Origin: CBFHSD01 sp965658375
GTDB lineage: Bacteria > Bacteroidota > Bacteroidia > Flavobacteriales_G > Salibacteraceae
Assembly: GCA_965658375.1 (NCBI GenBank)
Contig: CBFHSD010000074.1
Span: forward strand, 1-7,995
DNA length: 7,995 bases
Reading direction: 5' to 3'
Part shown: piece by piece, positions 1 to 6,006 of the stretch
How positions within the stretch are numbered: position 1 is the stretch's first letter
Layout of the letters: every line of letters starts with the position of its first letter
Program-made: the position numbers and the translations under genes
The notes under the pieces: generated by a model
What the model was told of the DNA's origin: nothing
Seen by the model: the letters and a program-made list of their open reading frames with translations, nothing else
Database searches by the model: none

Positions 1-795
1 GAAGTTATCAACTGTACCAGAGTAGTTCATATCGATGTCAACACCATCATCTCCTTGGAAGTTTACCAAAGCGTTAGTCATGTTTGTAGTTCCACCAAAG
101 AACTCGATTCCATCATCAAGAGTAGCATAAACTTCGATGTTATCGAAAGTACTTCCGTTACCAACACCACCTAAAGTGATTCCGTTGATTTCGTTACCGT
201 CTCCAATAGAGATACCACCATGACGAATAGAAACATATTTCATAGTTCCTGAGTTATCAGAAGCGTTAGAACCACCATACTTAGCGTATTCTTCATCAGC
301 TGGTAAACCTTCAATTGTTGTTTCAGTGTCACCATCTTCAGCAGAAATAGGTGCTGAACCAAGAACGATGATACCTCCCCAAAGTTCGTTTTGTGTTCTA
401 TCTAAGTTAGAACCTACCATTTGTCCTGGCTCAATGTCATCCAATTCAGAAGTAAAGATAATTGGCTGATCAGCAGTACCCATCGCCATAATTTTACTAC
501 CTCTTGAAACGATCAATACAGAAGCGTTTGTTTCTAAACCTTCTTTACCTTTAATCAAAGTACCTGGCTCAATTGTAAGTGTAACACCTGCGTCTACAAT
601 TACTCTACCATCTAAGATGTAAGTTGTTTTAGAACCGTCTGCGTTGTTAGAATTCCATGTCTCATCAGCTGAGATTATTCCAGATACAGTTTTTGTACCA
701 TCTACTGGTTGTGTGGTGTCGTCACCATCGTCATCATTGTTACAGCTTGTTGTAACAAATGCTAGTGCTGCTAAAGCGATTGCAAATCTTTTCAT
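1..795 (-). CDS. Predicted surface lipoprotein with beta-helix-like body (3' end cut by window)
   Basis: Reading from the ATG at 795-793, 265 codons stay open to the window edge, so the C-terminus is missing. Residues 1-17 form a lipoprotein signal peptide (MKRF, then a hydrophobic Ala/Leu stretch, then TTS) ending at Cys18, the probable lipidated residue. The next residues, NNDDDGDD, resemble the acidic tract that in Bacteroidota marks lipoproteins for the cell surface. The body has short turns rich in Gly, Asn and Asp: VTLTIEPGTLIKG (71-83), a RHGG turn (191-194), NGITLGGVGNGSTF (204-217), LDDGIEFFGG (226-235) and GDDGVDIDMN (248-257). This suggests a right-handed parallel beta-helix, a fold common in secreted Bacteroidota proteins. 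The ligand is unknown and no catalytic motif was recognised. It is divergent from the response regulator, with 11-bp repeat arrays between them, so it is probably a target of that regulator. The lipoprotein call is strong; the fold is inferred. Confidence 0.85.
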   Translation of the reverse strand, partial: MKRFAIALAALAFVTTSCNNDDDGDDTTQPVDGTKTVSGIISADETWNSNNADGSKTTYILDGRVIVDAGVTLTIEPGTLIKGKEGLETNASVLIVSRGSKIMAMGTADQPIIFTSELDDIEPGQMVGSNLDRTQNELWGGIIVLGSAPISAEDGDTETTIEGLPADEEYAKYGGSNASDNSGTMKYVSIRHGGISIGDGNEINGITLGGVGNGSTFDNIEVYATLDDGIEFFGGTTNMTNALVNFQGDDGVDIDMNYSGTVDNF

Positions 796-836
796 TTTAA
801 TTCAAGTTTTAATTTTTGTTTTGGATTTGAATGACG

Positions 837-844
837 CAAAAGAA
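837..844 (-). promoter_or_regulatory. Candidate -7 promoter element for the lipoprotein gene
   Basis: Read on the minus strand this is TTCTTTTG, matching five of the six fixed positions of the Bacteroidota -7 consensus TAnnTTTG. It lies 41 bp upstream of the lipoprotein ATG, giving a leader of roughly 35 bases. There is no clear TTG at the -33 position. Instead a TTAA unit of the 11-bp array (867-870) lies 22 bp upstream, as expected for a promoter that needs an activator. Confidence 0.4.
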
Positions 845-855
845 GGCTTACGATA

Positions 856-892
856 TTACATCAACGTTAAGTGAACATTACAAAGTGTTTAA
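856..892. promoter_or_regulatory. Array of four TTAM half sites at 11-bp spacing (candidate PhoB-type operator)
   Basis: TTAC at 856, TTAA at 867, TTAC at 878 and TTAA at 889 are separated by exactly 7 bases each, an 11-bp period. Skipping one unit, another TTAAC falls in the same register at 911, followed by a weaker TTCA at 922. OmpR-family regulators of the PhoB/PhoP type bind tandem direct repeats with 11-bp spacing, and B. subtilis PhoP uses TTAACA-like units. The array sits 61 bp upstream of the lipoprotein start, next to its candidate -7 element, and upstream of the divergent regulator gene. That it binds this particular regulator is inferred. Confidence 0.5.
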
Positions 893-986
893 ACGATTAT
901 GTCCTTAACCTTAACACTGATTTCAGGTTCATTTGGACTTGTAAAATTCGTATTTTCAGAATGTTAATGTGGCGATTTGCGTTCTA

Positions 987-1012
987 TTAAAGCTAAGTTA
1001 ATCTCGACTTAA
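987..1012. promoter_or_regulatory. Array of three TTAA half sites at 11-bp spacing upstream of the response regulator
   Basis: TTAA occurs at 987, 998 and 1009, an exact 11-bp period, with a degenerate TTTG in register at 976. The last unit ends 21 bp before the candidate -7 element at 1034, so it occupies the place of the -33 box. This is the usual geometry for an activator touching RNA polymerase and suggests autoregulation. The segment also holds a GTTAA/TTAAC inverted repeat (997-1001 and 1009-1013), but the 11-bp direct spacing explains more of the sequence. Confidence 0.5.
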
Positions 1013-1033
1013 CAAAATGGAAAATGCTAGACC

Positions 1034-1041
1034 TATCTTTG
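1034..1041 (+). promoter_or_regulatory. Candidate -7 promoter element for the two-component operon
   Basis: TATCTTTG fits the Bacteroidota consensus TAnnTTTG at every fixed position. It ends 22 bases before the ATG of the response regulator, implying a short leader of about 15 bases. No TTG lies at the preferred distance upstream; the TTAA array ending at 1012 takes that place. Confidence 0.5.
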
Positions 1042-1063
1042 TGATGATTAATACTTTTAAACT

Positions 1064-1744
1064 ATGAGTGACTCGAACGGGAAAATTTTAGTAGTAGACG
1101 ATGAAGAAGACATCGTTGAGTTTATTTCTTACAACCTAACAAAAGAAGGTTTTGGTGTAGAGACCGCATTAAATGGTAAAGACGCTGTTGCAAAAGCAGA
1201 AGGATTTAAACCAGATCTTATTCTTTTAGATGTGATGATGCCTGAAATGGATGGCATTGAAACATGTATAGAAATCAGAAAAATTGAGTCACTCAAAAAT
1301 ACGTTCATCACTTTCTTAACTGCTAGAGGAGAGGATTACTCACAAATAGCTGGTTTTGATGCTGGAGCCGATGATTACATAGTAAAACCGATTAAGCCAA
1401 GAGTAATGGTGAGCCGCTTAAAGGCAATGCTAAGAAGATCTCAGGTGCAAGAAGAGATGAACTCAAGCGAAGTTGGTGGCTTAACCATTGATCGAGACCG
1501 CTATTTGGTGAAGATGGATGGCAAAGAATTAACGCTTCCTAAAAAAGAGTTTGAATTACTCAACTTGCTAATCTCCTCTCCAGGTAAGGTGTTCAACAGA
1601 GAAAAAATTCTCACATCGGTTTGGGGAGAAGAAGTAGTTGTAGGCGATAGAACCATAGATGTGCACGTTAGAAAACTGCGCGAAAAACTTGGTGACGATT
1701 GCATTAAGACCATTAAAGGCGTAGGTTATAAATTTGACGCGTAA
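1064..1744 (+). CDS. Response regulator, OmpR/PhoB family
   Basis: This 226-residue protein has the full length and both domains of a DNA-binding response regulator. The receiver domain (about 6-125) has the acidic pair Asp12-Asp13, phosphoacceptor Asp56 in LLDVMMPEMDG, Thr86 in FLTAR, and Tyr105 and Lys108 in DDYIVKP, so all phosphotransfer residues are present. The C-terminal part (about 133-224) is a winged helix of the OmpR/PhoB type, with EFELL, the RTIDVHVRKLR recognition helix and KTIKGVGYKF at the wing. It is a cytoplasmic transcription factor phosphorylated by the kinase encoded next, whose ATG overlaps this stop codon (TAATG). The 11-bp TTAA arrays upstream suggest it regulates itself and the divergent lipoprotein. 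PhoB-like is the best description. A phosphate role is not proven, since no pst, phoU or phosphatase gene is in view. Confidence 0.95.
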   Translation: MSDSNGKILVVDDEEDIVEFISYNLTKEGFGVETALNGKDAVAKAEGFKPDLILLDVMMPEMDGIETCIEIRKIESLKNTFITFLTARGEDYSQIAGFDAGADDYIVKPIKPRVMVSRLKAMLRRSQVQEEMNSSEVGGLTIDRDRYLVKMDGKELTLPKKEFELLNLLISSPGKVFNREKILTSVWGEEVVVGDRTIDVHVRKLREKLGDDCIKTIKGVGYKFDA

Positions 1745-2790
1745 TGCGTAACAATACACCTCGTGAAATAGCTCTATTCATAGCCGTGTATATCACGGCT
1801 TTTGTTTTTTTATTCTCCATGCCTCTCGGCTTGGTTTATTACAGTAACGCAGCTTCATGGGTTTGGATTACATATGGCGCTTTTATTGCCGGCACCTTCC
1901 TTTTAGCGCTTTTCTTGGTGAACTACTTTGTAGAAACATTCATATATAAAAAGATTAAAGTACTTTATAAGGTAATCCACACCAAAAGACGTTATGGTAA
2001 GGCAAAGTCAATGGATTACAACCAAGACGTCCTGTCTGCCATTAGCCAAGATGTTTTGGATTGGGCCAAAGAAAATGAGCGCACAGTAGATGAGCTAATG
2101 GCTCAAGAGAAGTTTAGAAAAGAATTTATTGGGAACCTCGCACACGAGCTCAAAACTCCCGTTTTTACCATTCAAGGCTACATACTCACTTTGCTAGAAG
2201 GTGGCTTAGAAGACCCGAACATCAACTTGAGGTTTCTACAAAAAGCGGATAAGAGCTTGGACAGGTTGATTACACTCTTGCGAGAGTTGGATGAAATCAC
2301 CAAATTAGAATCGGGTGAGTATGAATTGTTGATTGAAGATTTCAATGTGCTTGAATTGGCAGAGGAAGTTGCAGATGAGCTAGATTACAAAGCAGCGCAT
2401 CGCTCTATTGAAATAGAAATTAGCGAGCCGGAGAGTCAATTAAACGTTACAGCTGATAGAAATAAAATAGAACAAGTACTTACTAATTTGATCACCAATT
2501 CTATCAAATACGGAAAACAAGAAGGTAAAACAACCATCAAGTTTTACGACATGGATGAGAACATTTTAGTAGAAGTTGCCGATGATGGTGTGGGGATCTC
2601 GCAAGAGCATTTGCCACGTTTGTTCGAGCGTTTCTACCGTGTAGATAAATCAAGATCTCGTAACCAAGGGGGAACCGGTTTGGGCTTAGCCATCGTTAAG
2701 CATATTATGGATGTGCACAATCAAAGCATTAATGTGCGTAGCAAAGAAGACGAGGGTTCTACTTTTTCTTTTACTTTGAAAAAAGCATAA
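1744..2790 (+). CDS. Membrane sensor histidine kinase (PhoR-like)
   Basis: This 348-residue kinase starts with two transmembrane helices (about 8-32 and 39-64) separated by only a few residues, so it has almost no periplasmic sensing domain. A charged linker (about 65-120) follows, with no obvious PAS domain. The phosphoacceptor is His134 in NLAHELKTP. The ATP-binding domain has the N box (NLITNSIKYG, Asn252), the G1 box DDGVG (280-284), the F box FERFYR (294-299) and the G2 box GGTGLGL (309-315), so it should be fully active. It would phosphorylate the preceding regulator. The ATG shares one base with that gene's stop codon, which points to coupled translation and similar protein amounts. 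With so little outside the membrane, the signal probably comes through the membrane or a partner protein, as when a transporter relays phosphate status to PhoR. That partner is inferred and not in the window. Confidence 0.93.
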   Translation: MRNNTPREIALFIAVYITAFVFLFSMPLGLVYYSNAASWVWITYGAFIAGTFLLALFLVNYFVETFIYKKIKVLYKVIHTKRRYGKAKSMDYNQDVLSAISQDVLDWAKENERTVDELMAQEKFRKEFIGNLAHELKTPVFTIQGYILTLLEGGLEDPNINLRFLQKADKSLDRLITLLRELDEITKLESGEYELLIEDFNVLELAEEVADELDYKAAHRSIEIEISEPESQLNVTADRNKIEQVLTNLITNSIKYGKQEGKTTIKFYDMDENILVEVADDGVGISQEHLPRLFERFYRVDKSRSRNQGGTGLGLAIVKHIMDVHNQSINVRSKEDEGSTFSFTLKKA

Positions 2791-2818
2791 TTGCTCATCA
2801 ACTTGTTCGCTACACTTC

Positions 2819-3823
2819 ATGAAAATATTTACAGAAGTTTCCTTCGCTCCTAGTGCATTTAAAATAGCACATAGCGATCAAATCTTGTTTTTAGGTTCTT
2901 GCTTTGCAAACGAAATGCATCAAAGAGCACAAGATGGGGGCTTTTGCACTGCAGTGAACCCTTTTGGGACCGTGTTCAACCCACATAGCCTAGCCAAACA
3001 ACTGAAGCGCATTCAGCACCAAGAATTGTTCGAGGAAGAAGAACTGGTATTAAATAGAGCTCTGTACCACCATTTCGATGTCCATCATTCGTTTAGTCAG
3101 CCAAAAGCAAGAATCCTTATTGATCAAGTAAACAACGAATTAACCAAGGCTCACCAATTTATAAGCAAAGCCAAAGTGGCATTTGTAACACTAGGTTCGG
3201 CCTTTGTTTATAGGCCCAAAGAACTTGGCGAATGGGTAAGCAATTGCCATCAAATCCCATCAACAGAGTTTGAAAAAGAATTGATGAGCATAGAGCAATT
3301 AACCACTTCTCTTCTTGAGATCAAGCACACTTTAAGCGGGTTTGGAGTCGATCATATTGTGTTTACGGTATCGCCTGTTAGGCATTTCAAAGACGGCCTG
3401 GTAGAGAATGCACGAAGCAAGGCGCGTTTGCTAGAGGCCGTGCATCATACGATTCATCAAAGCGACCAGTGTTTCTATTTTCCATCTTATGAATTTATTT
3501 TAGATGAACTCAGGGACTACCGCTGGTTCAATGAAGATTTACTGCATCCAAACCAACAAGCTGTAAGTTTAGTGTGGGAGAAATTCAAAGAAGTCTTTTT
3601 CTCTGAAGAAGCCATTCACTTAGCCAAAGAAGTGCAGAACGTCAACCGCGCCTTAGCACACAAGGTGCAACATGAGGGTACAAAAGCGCATGGCCAATTT
3701 CTGCAAACGCAACTCTCTAAAATAGCTGCACTTGAGAACCTTGTGAACTTAGAAGATCAAAAACAAGCTTTTCAAAAACGTTGGTTGAGGTATTCTGCCA
3801 ACGAAAATTCGGGTACGGAATAA
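2819..3823 (+). CDS. GSCFA-domain protein, SGNH-hydrolase-like
   Basis: This 334-residue protein carries the motif that names the GSCFA family, GSCFA at 26-30, followed by NPFGT (47-51) and a conserved LGSAFVY (125-131). Ser27 would be the nucleophile of an SGNH-type hydrolase, and DLLHPN (240-245) supplies the DxxH with Asp240 and His243. The catalytic set of an esterase or acyl-hydrolase is therefore apparently complete. The natural substrate of the family is not known to me, and no signal peptide is visible, so it is probably cytoplasmic. It starts 28 bp after the kinase gene with no recognisable promoter, so it is likely co-transcribed with the two-component genes. Its last 52 bp overlap the 3' end of the convergent glycosyltransferase gene. 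The family call is firm; the reaction is unknown. Confidence 0.9.
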   Translation: MKIFTEVSFAPSAFKIAHSDQILFLGSCFANEMHQRAQDGGFCTAVNPFGTVFNPHSLAKQLKRIQHQELFEEEELVLNRALYHHFDVHHSFSQPKARILIDQVNNELTKAHQFISKAKVAFVTLGSAFVYRPKELGEWVSNCHQIPSTEFEKELMSIEQLTTSLLEIKHTLSGFGVDHIVFTVSPVRHFKDGLVENARSKARLLEAVHHTIHQSDQCFYFPSYEFILDELRDYRWFNEDLLHPNQQAVSLVWEKFKEVFFSEEAIHLAKEVQNVNRALAHKVQHEGTKAHGQFLQTQLSKIAALENLVNLEDQKQAFQKRWLRYSANENSGTE

Positions 3824-4815
3824 TTAGAAAAGCCCTCTGCCTTTTCCGCGTCCGCTACCAATTGAGAAATATTGAGATCATCCAATTGTTGAAACGGAAC
3901 TCCAAAGTGCTTTTTTGCAAACCGTGCTAAATACTGCTGTTCGGGCATGCCTTTGGTAGGTATAAAACCTGCTTTTTTCTTACTTGTAGCCAAGTCCATA
4001 ATGGTAGAATACCCAGATTGAGAAATCACCATTTTTGATCTGCTTATTAGTGTTTGAACATCCTCTTTGCTCGCTAGGTCAATGCTTGGCATAGGAATAC
4101 CATCGCGCGAGTCATTGGTACCTCTTATGAGATAACTTGAGTAAGTCAACTCTTTTTGTTGGGCTATTATTTTGTCTTCGAATAAAGCGCGTAGGGGTTC
4201 CAGGCCCGAGAGTAAAAAAAGCACGTCAATATCCTGTTCTACTTTGGGCTCGGGTTTAATTCTACTTAGAGGGCCAATGTATGTGTGCTTCTTGTTTTCT
4301 GGCGGTTTGCTAATATTTCCGCTTAAACCATGAGGTGGTTCAAAATCAGGAATCCACAATTCGCTAAATGGTTCAAGGTAGTCGTTGTGCTTTCTTCTTA
4401 CAATGCCTAAGGTGTCTTGCGGCCAATGGTATTGATGACCAATAAAAATGTTTAATGCTCCTGGAAGGTGAACACCGTATCTATTGTCTGAAATCACTAC
4501 ATCTGGTGGTGAGTTTTCGAAAATAGAAGCAATTAAAATGTGTTCGCTTTCAATTCCGTGTAGAATGGAGTTCATCGAATTCAGTGTTCCCCAAAGCGCG
4601 CTTCTAGAACTATATGCTACTCCATAGTCGGGCAATTCTATAAATGCAAGATTAGGATACGCTCTGTTTAAATAGGTGTAAGCTATGCCGCTAGATGCAA
4701 TGGTTACTTGGTGTCCTTGATCAATAAGGCAATCTATTACAACCATGGAGCGTGCTGCATGGCCTAGACCCCAGTTTAGAATACCAAACAGGAAGTGTTG
4801 CGATCTGTGCGTCAT
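3772..4815 (-). CDS. GT-B fold glycosyltransferase, MurG/GT28-like
   Basis: This 347-residue protein has a two-lobed GT-B layout. The N-terminal lobe has the glycine-rich loop WGLGHAARS (15-23), which matches the G-x-G-H acceptor-side loop of MurG-like enzymes, and DVVISDNRYG (105-114). The C-terminal lobe has YIGPLSR (179-185), LLSGLEP (201-207), SQSGYSTIMDL (265-275) and PTKGMPEQQYLA (286-297). The last two resemble the nucleotide-sugar binding region of GT28 enzymes. It probably transfers a sugar from a nucleotide donor, but donor and acceptor cannot be read from sequence. There is no transmembrane segment, so it is cytoplasmic or peripheral. It is not murG itself: the motifs are divergent and no cell-wall genes are nearby. 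The start at 4815 leaves 71 bp to trmB, transcribed the other way. No convincing promoter was found for it. Its 3' end lies inside the GSCFA gene. Confidence 0.85.
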   Translation of the reverse strand: MTHRSQHFLFGILNWGLGHAARSMVVIDCLIDQGHQVTIASSGIAYTYLNRAYPNLAFIELPDYGVAYSSRSALWGTLNSMNSILHGIESEHILIASIFENSPPDVVISDNRYGVHLPGALNIFIGHQYHWPQDTLGIVRRKHNDYLEPFSELWIPDFEPPHGLSGNISKPPENKKHTYIGPLSRIKPEPKVEQDIDVLFLLSGLEPLRALFEDKIIAQQKELTYSSYLIRGTNDSRDGIPMPSIDLASKEDVQTLISRSKMVISQSGYSTIMDLATSKKKAGFIPTKGMPEQQYLARFAKKHFGVPFQQLDDLNISQLVADAEKAEGFSNYSVPEFSLAEYLNQRF

Positions 4816-4860
4816 GTGAGATTGATGTAAGTAAGTAGTAAAGTGTTGTCAACTGTAGGT

Positions 4861-4868
4861 TAAATTTG
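4861..4868 (+). promoter_or_regulatory. Candidate -7 promoter element for trmB
   Basis: TAAATTTG is a perfect match to TAnnTTTG and ends 18 bases before the trmB ATG. No TTG lies 17-23 bp upstream; the nearest upstream TTG (4846-4848) is only 12 bp away. The ten bases GTTAAATTTG (4859-4868) recur exactly in front of mrp. Confidence 0.55.
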
Positions 4869-4886
4869 CCGAGCTAAATTAATAAA

Positions 4887-5597
4887 ATGGGTAGAAAGAA
4901 TAAGCTGAAAAGGTTTGCCGAAGTTGCTCAATTTGAACATGTGCTTGAACCCAAGCTTGAAGATGTTCTTATAGAAAAAGATGGAGGTGAGTTCAAAGAC
5001 CACCCGATAAAGGGAAACTGGCACAAGGAGTTCTTTAAAAACAATCAGCCAATTGTTTTAGAATTGGGCTGCGGAAGAGGAGAGTACTCTGTTGCTTTGG
5101 GTAAAAAATACCCAGAGAAGAACTTTCTCGGTGTAGATATTAAAGGTGCGCGCATCTGGAAAGGTGCCAAGCAAGCCAAAGAAATGGGCTTGAACAATGT
5201 AGGCTTCTTGAGAACACGCATCGACTTTATAGCTTCATTTTTTGAGAAAGGAGAGGTCGATGAAATTTGGATTACTTTTCCAGATCCTCAACCCGAAGAA
5301 CGGAGACAGCGAAAGCGCTTAACCTCTCCAATGTTCATGAGTCGGTACAAAACTTTTTTAAAGTCTGACGGTCTGGTGCATCTTAAAACAGACAGCACAA
5401 GCCTGTTCGATTACACTTTGGCAGAAATCAAGAAGAATAATTTTCCTTTACTACTCGCTTCTCATGACTTGTATGCCGAATTAATAGAAGATCTCGATGC
5501 CGATACGCAAGAAATCCTTCAGACAAAAACCTTCTATGAAGACCTGTTTGCGAGTAAAGGATTTAAAATCAAGTACTGCAAGTTCACAATCAATTGA
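4887..5597 (+). CDS. trmB: tRNA (guanine-N7-)-methyltransferase TrmB
   Basis: TrmB transfers a methyl group from S-adenosylmethionine to N7 of guanine 46 in the tRNA variable loop. The 236-residue length is normal for the family. The SAM-binding motif I is ELGCGRGEY (59-67), followed by GVDIKGAR (82-89). The family signature WITFPDPQP (128-136) leads into a basic stretch ending RKRLTS, where many other bacteria have FPDPWPK, and LKTDS follows at 166-170. The C-terminus has the usual T-x-Y-E pattern (TFYEDLF). The ATG follows an A-rich leader typical of Bacteroidota and has a candidate -7 element close upstream. The stop codon shares a base with the next ATG (TGATG), so trmB and the ATL gene are one transcript with coupled translation. 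Confidence 0.95.
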   Translation: MGRKNKLKRFAEVAQFEHVLEPKLEDVLIEKDGGEFKDHPIKGNWHKEFFKNNQPIVLELGCGRGEYSVALGKKYPEKNFLGVDIKGARIWKGAKQAKEMGLNNVGFLRTRIDFIASFFEKGEVDEIWITFPDPQPEERRQRKRLTSPMFMSRYKTFLKSDGLVHLKTDSTSLFDYTLAEIKKNNFPLLLASHDLYAELIEDLDADTQEILQTKTFYEDLFASKGFKIKYCKFTIN

Positions 5598-5938
5598 TGG
5601 CTAAGCAGGAAGATTTTTTTCAGCAAGTGTATCAAGTGGCAAGGCTTATCCCTTATGGGCGAGTAACAAGTTATGGTGCCATTGCAAAGTACTTAGGCGC
5701 AGCGCGTTCATCGCGTATGGTGGGCTGGGCAATGAACAATGCCCACCAACAGCCCATTCCAGTTCCCGCTCATCGGGTAGTCAATCGCATCGGTGCGCTT
5801 ACAGGAAAGCATCATTTCGAGCACCCTTTTGCCATGCAAGAGAAGCTAGAGGCAGAGGGTATTGAAGTGCACAAAGATCAAGTCAAAAACTTTAAAGAAT
5901 TGTTCTGGGATCCTAGCATAGAGCTGGCATTGGAATAA
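5597..5938 (+). CDS. Alkyltransferase-like (ATL) protein, MGMT family with the active Cys replaced by Ala
   Basis: This 113-residue protein corresponds to the DNA-binding domain of O6-alkylguanine-DNA alkyltransferases (Ogt/MGMT). The landmarks are PYGRVTSYGAIA (19-30, with Tyr26), SSRMVGWAM (38-46, with the arginine-finger candidate Arg40) and VPAHRVVN (56-63). In true alkyltransferases that last motif is PCHRV and the cysteine takes the alkyl group. Here it is Ala58 (codon GCT), so direct dealkylation is not expected. This is the hallmark of ATL proteins, which bind O6-alkylguanine and mark it for nucleotide excision repair. E. coli YbaZ has Trp at this site, and a Thermus ATL has, as I recall, Ala. 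I chose the ATG at 5597 because it overlaps the trmB stop; an in-frame TTG one codon earlier is less likely. The linkage to trmB looks organisational. Confidence 0.9.
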   Translation: MAKQEDFFQQVYQVARLIPYGRVTSYGAIAKYLGAARSSRMVGWAMNNAHQQPIPVPAHRVVNRIGALTGKHHFEHPFAMQEKLEAEGIEVHKDQVKNFKELFWDPSIELALE

Positions 5939-5974
5939 TGACCCAAATCATAAACCATCACGAGCAATTCTTGT

Positions 5975-5982
5975 TAAATTTG
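5975..5982 (+). promoter_or_regulatory. Candidate -7 promoter element for the mrp-nfu-korA operon
   Basis: TAAATTTG, again a perfect TAnnTTTG, ends 24 bases before the mrp ATG. There is no TTG at the preferred upstream distance. The 68-bp gap after the ATL gene, together with this element, suggests that a new transcription unit starts here. Confidence 0.5.
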
Positions 5983-6006
5983 TGAACCAATCTTAGGTGT
6001 TTTTAC

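Noticed and set aside
644..874. Plus-strand open frame of 76 codons opposite the lipoprotein gene
   Set aside because: It lies antisense to the signal peptide region of a well-supported lipoprotein and runs through the repeat arrays; it has no recognisable domain.
997..1013. GTTAA-N7-TTAAC inverted repeat as a dimeric repressor operator
   Set aside because: The arms are only 5 bp and the same bases are better explained by direct TTAA repeats with 11-bp spacing, which extend over three units.
3827..3846. Possible hairpin GAAAAG/CTTTTC just after the GSCFA stop codon
   Set aside because: The stem is only six AT-rich pairs, no T-run follows, and it lies inside the glycosyltransferase coding sequence, so it is not convincing as a terminator.
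4816..4860. TTGACA on the minus strand as a sigma-70 type -35 box for the glycosyltransferase gene
   Set aside because: No good -10 follows, and the main sigma factor of Bacteroidota does not use this consensus; no TAnnTTTG element was found on that strand.
5938..5985. Small open frame of 15 codons starting at the ATL stop codon (TAATG)
   Set aside because: It resembles the overlapping starts elsewhere in the window, but the peptide is tiny, has no recognisable feature and runs through the mrp promoter element.
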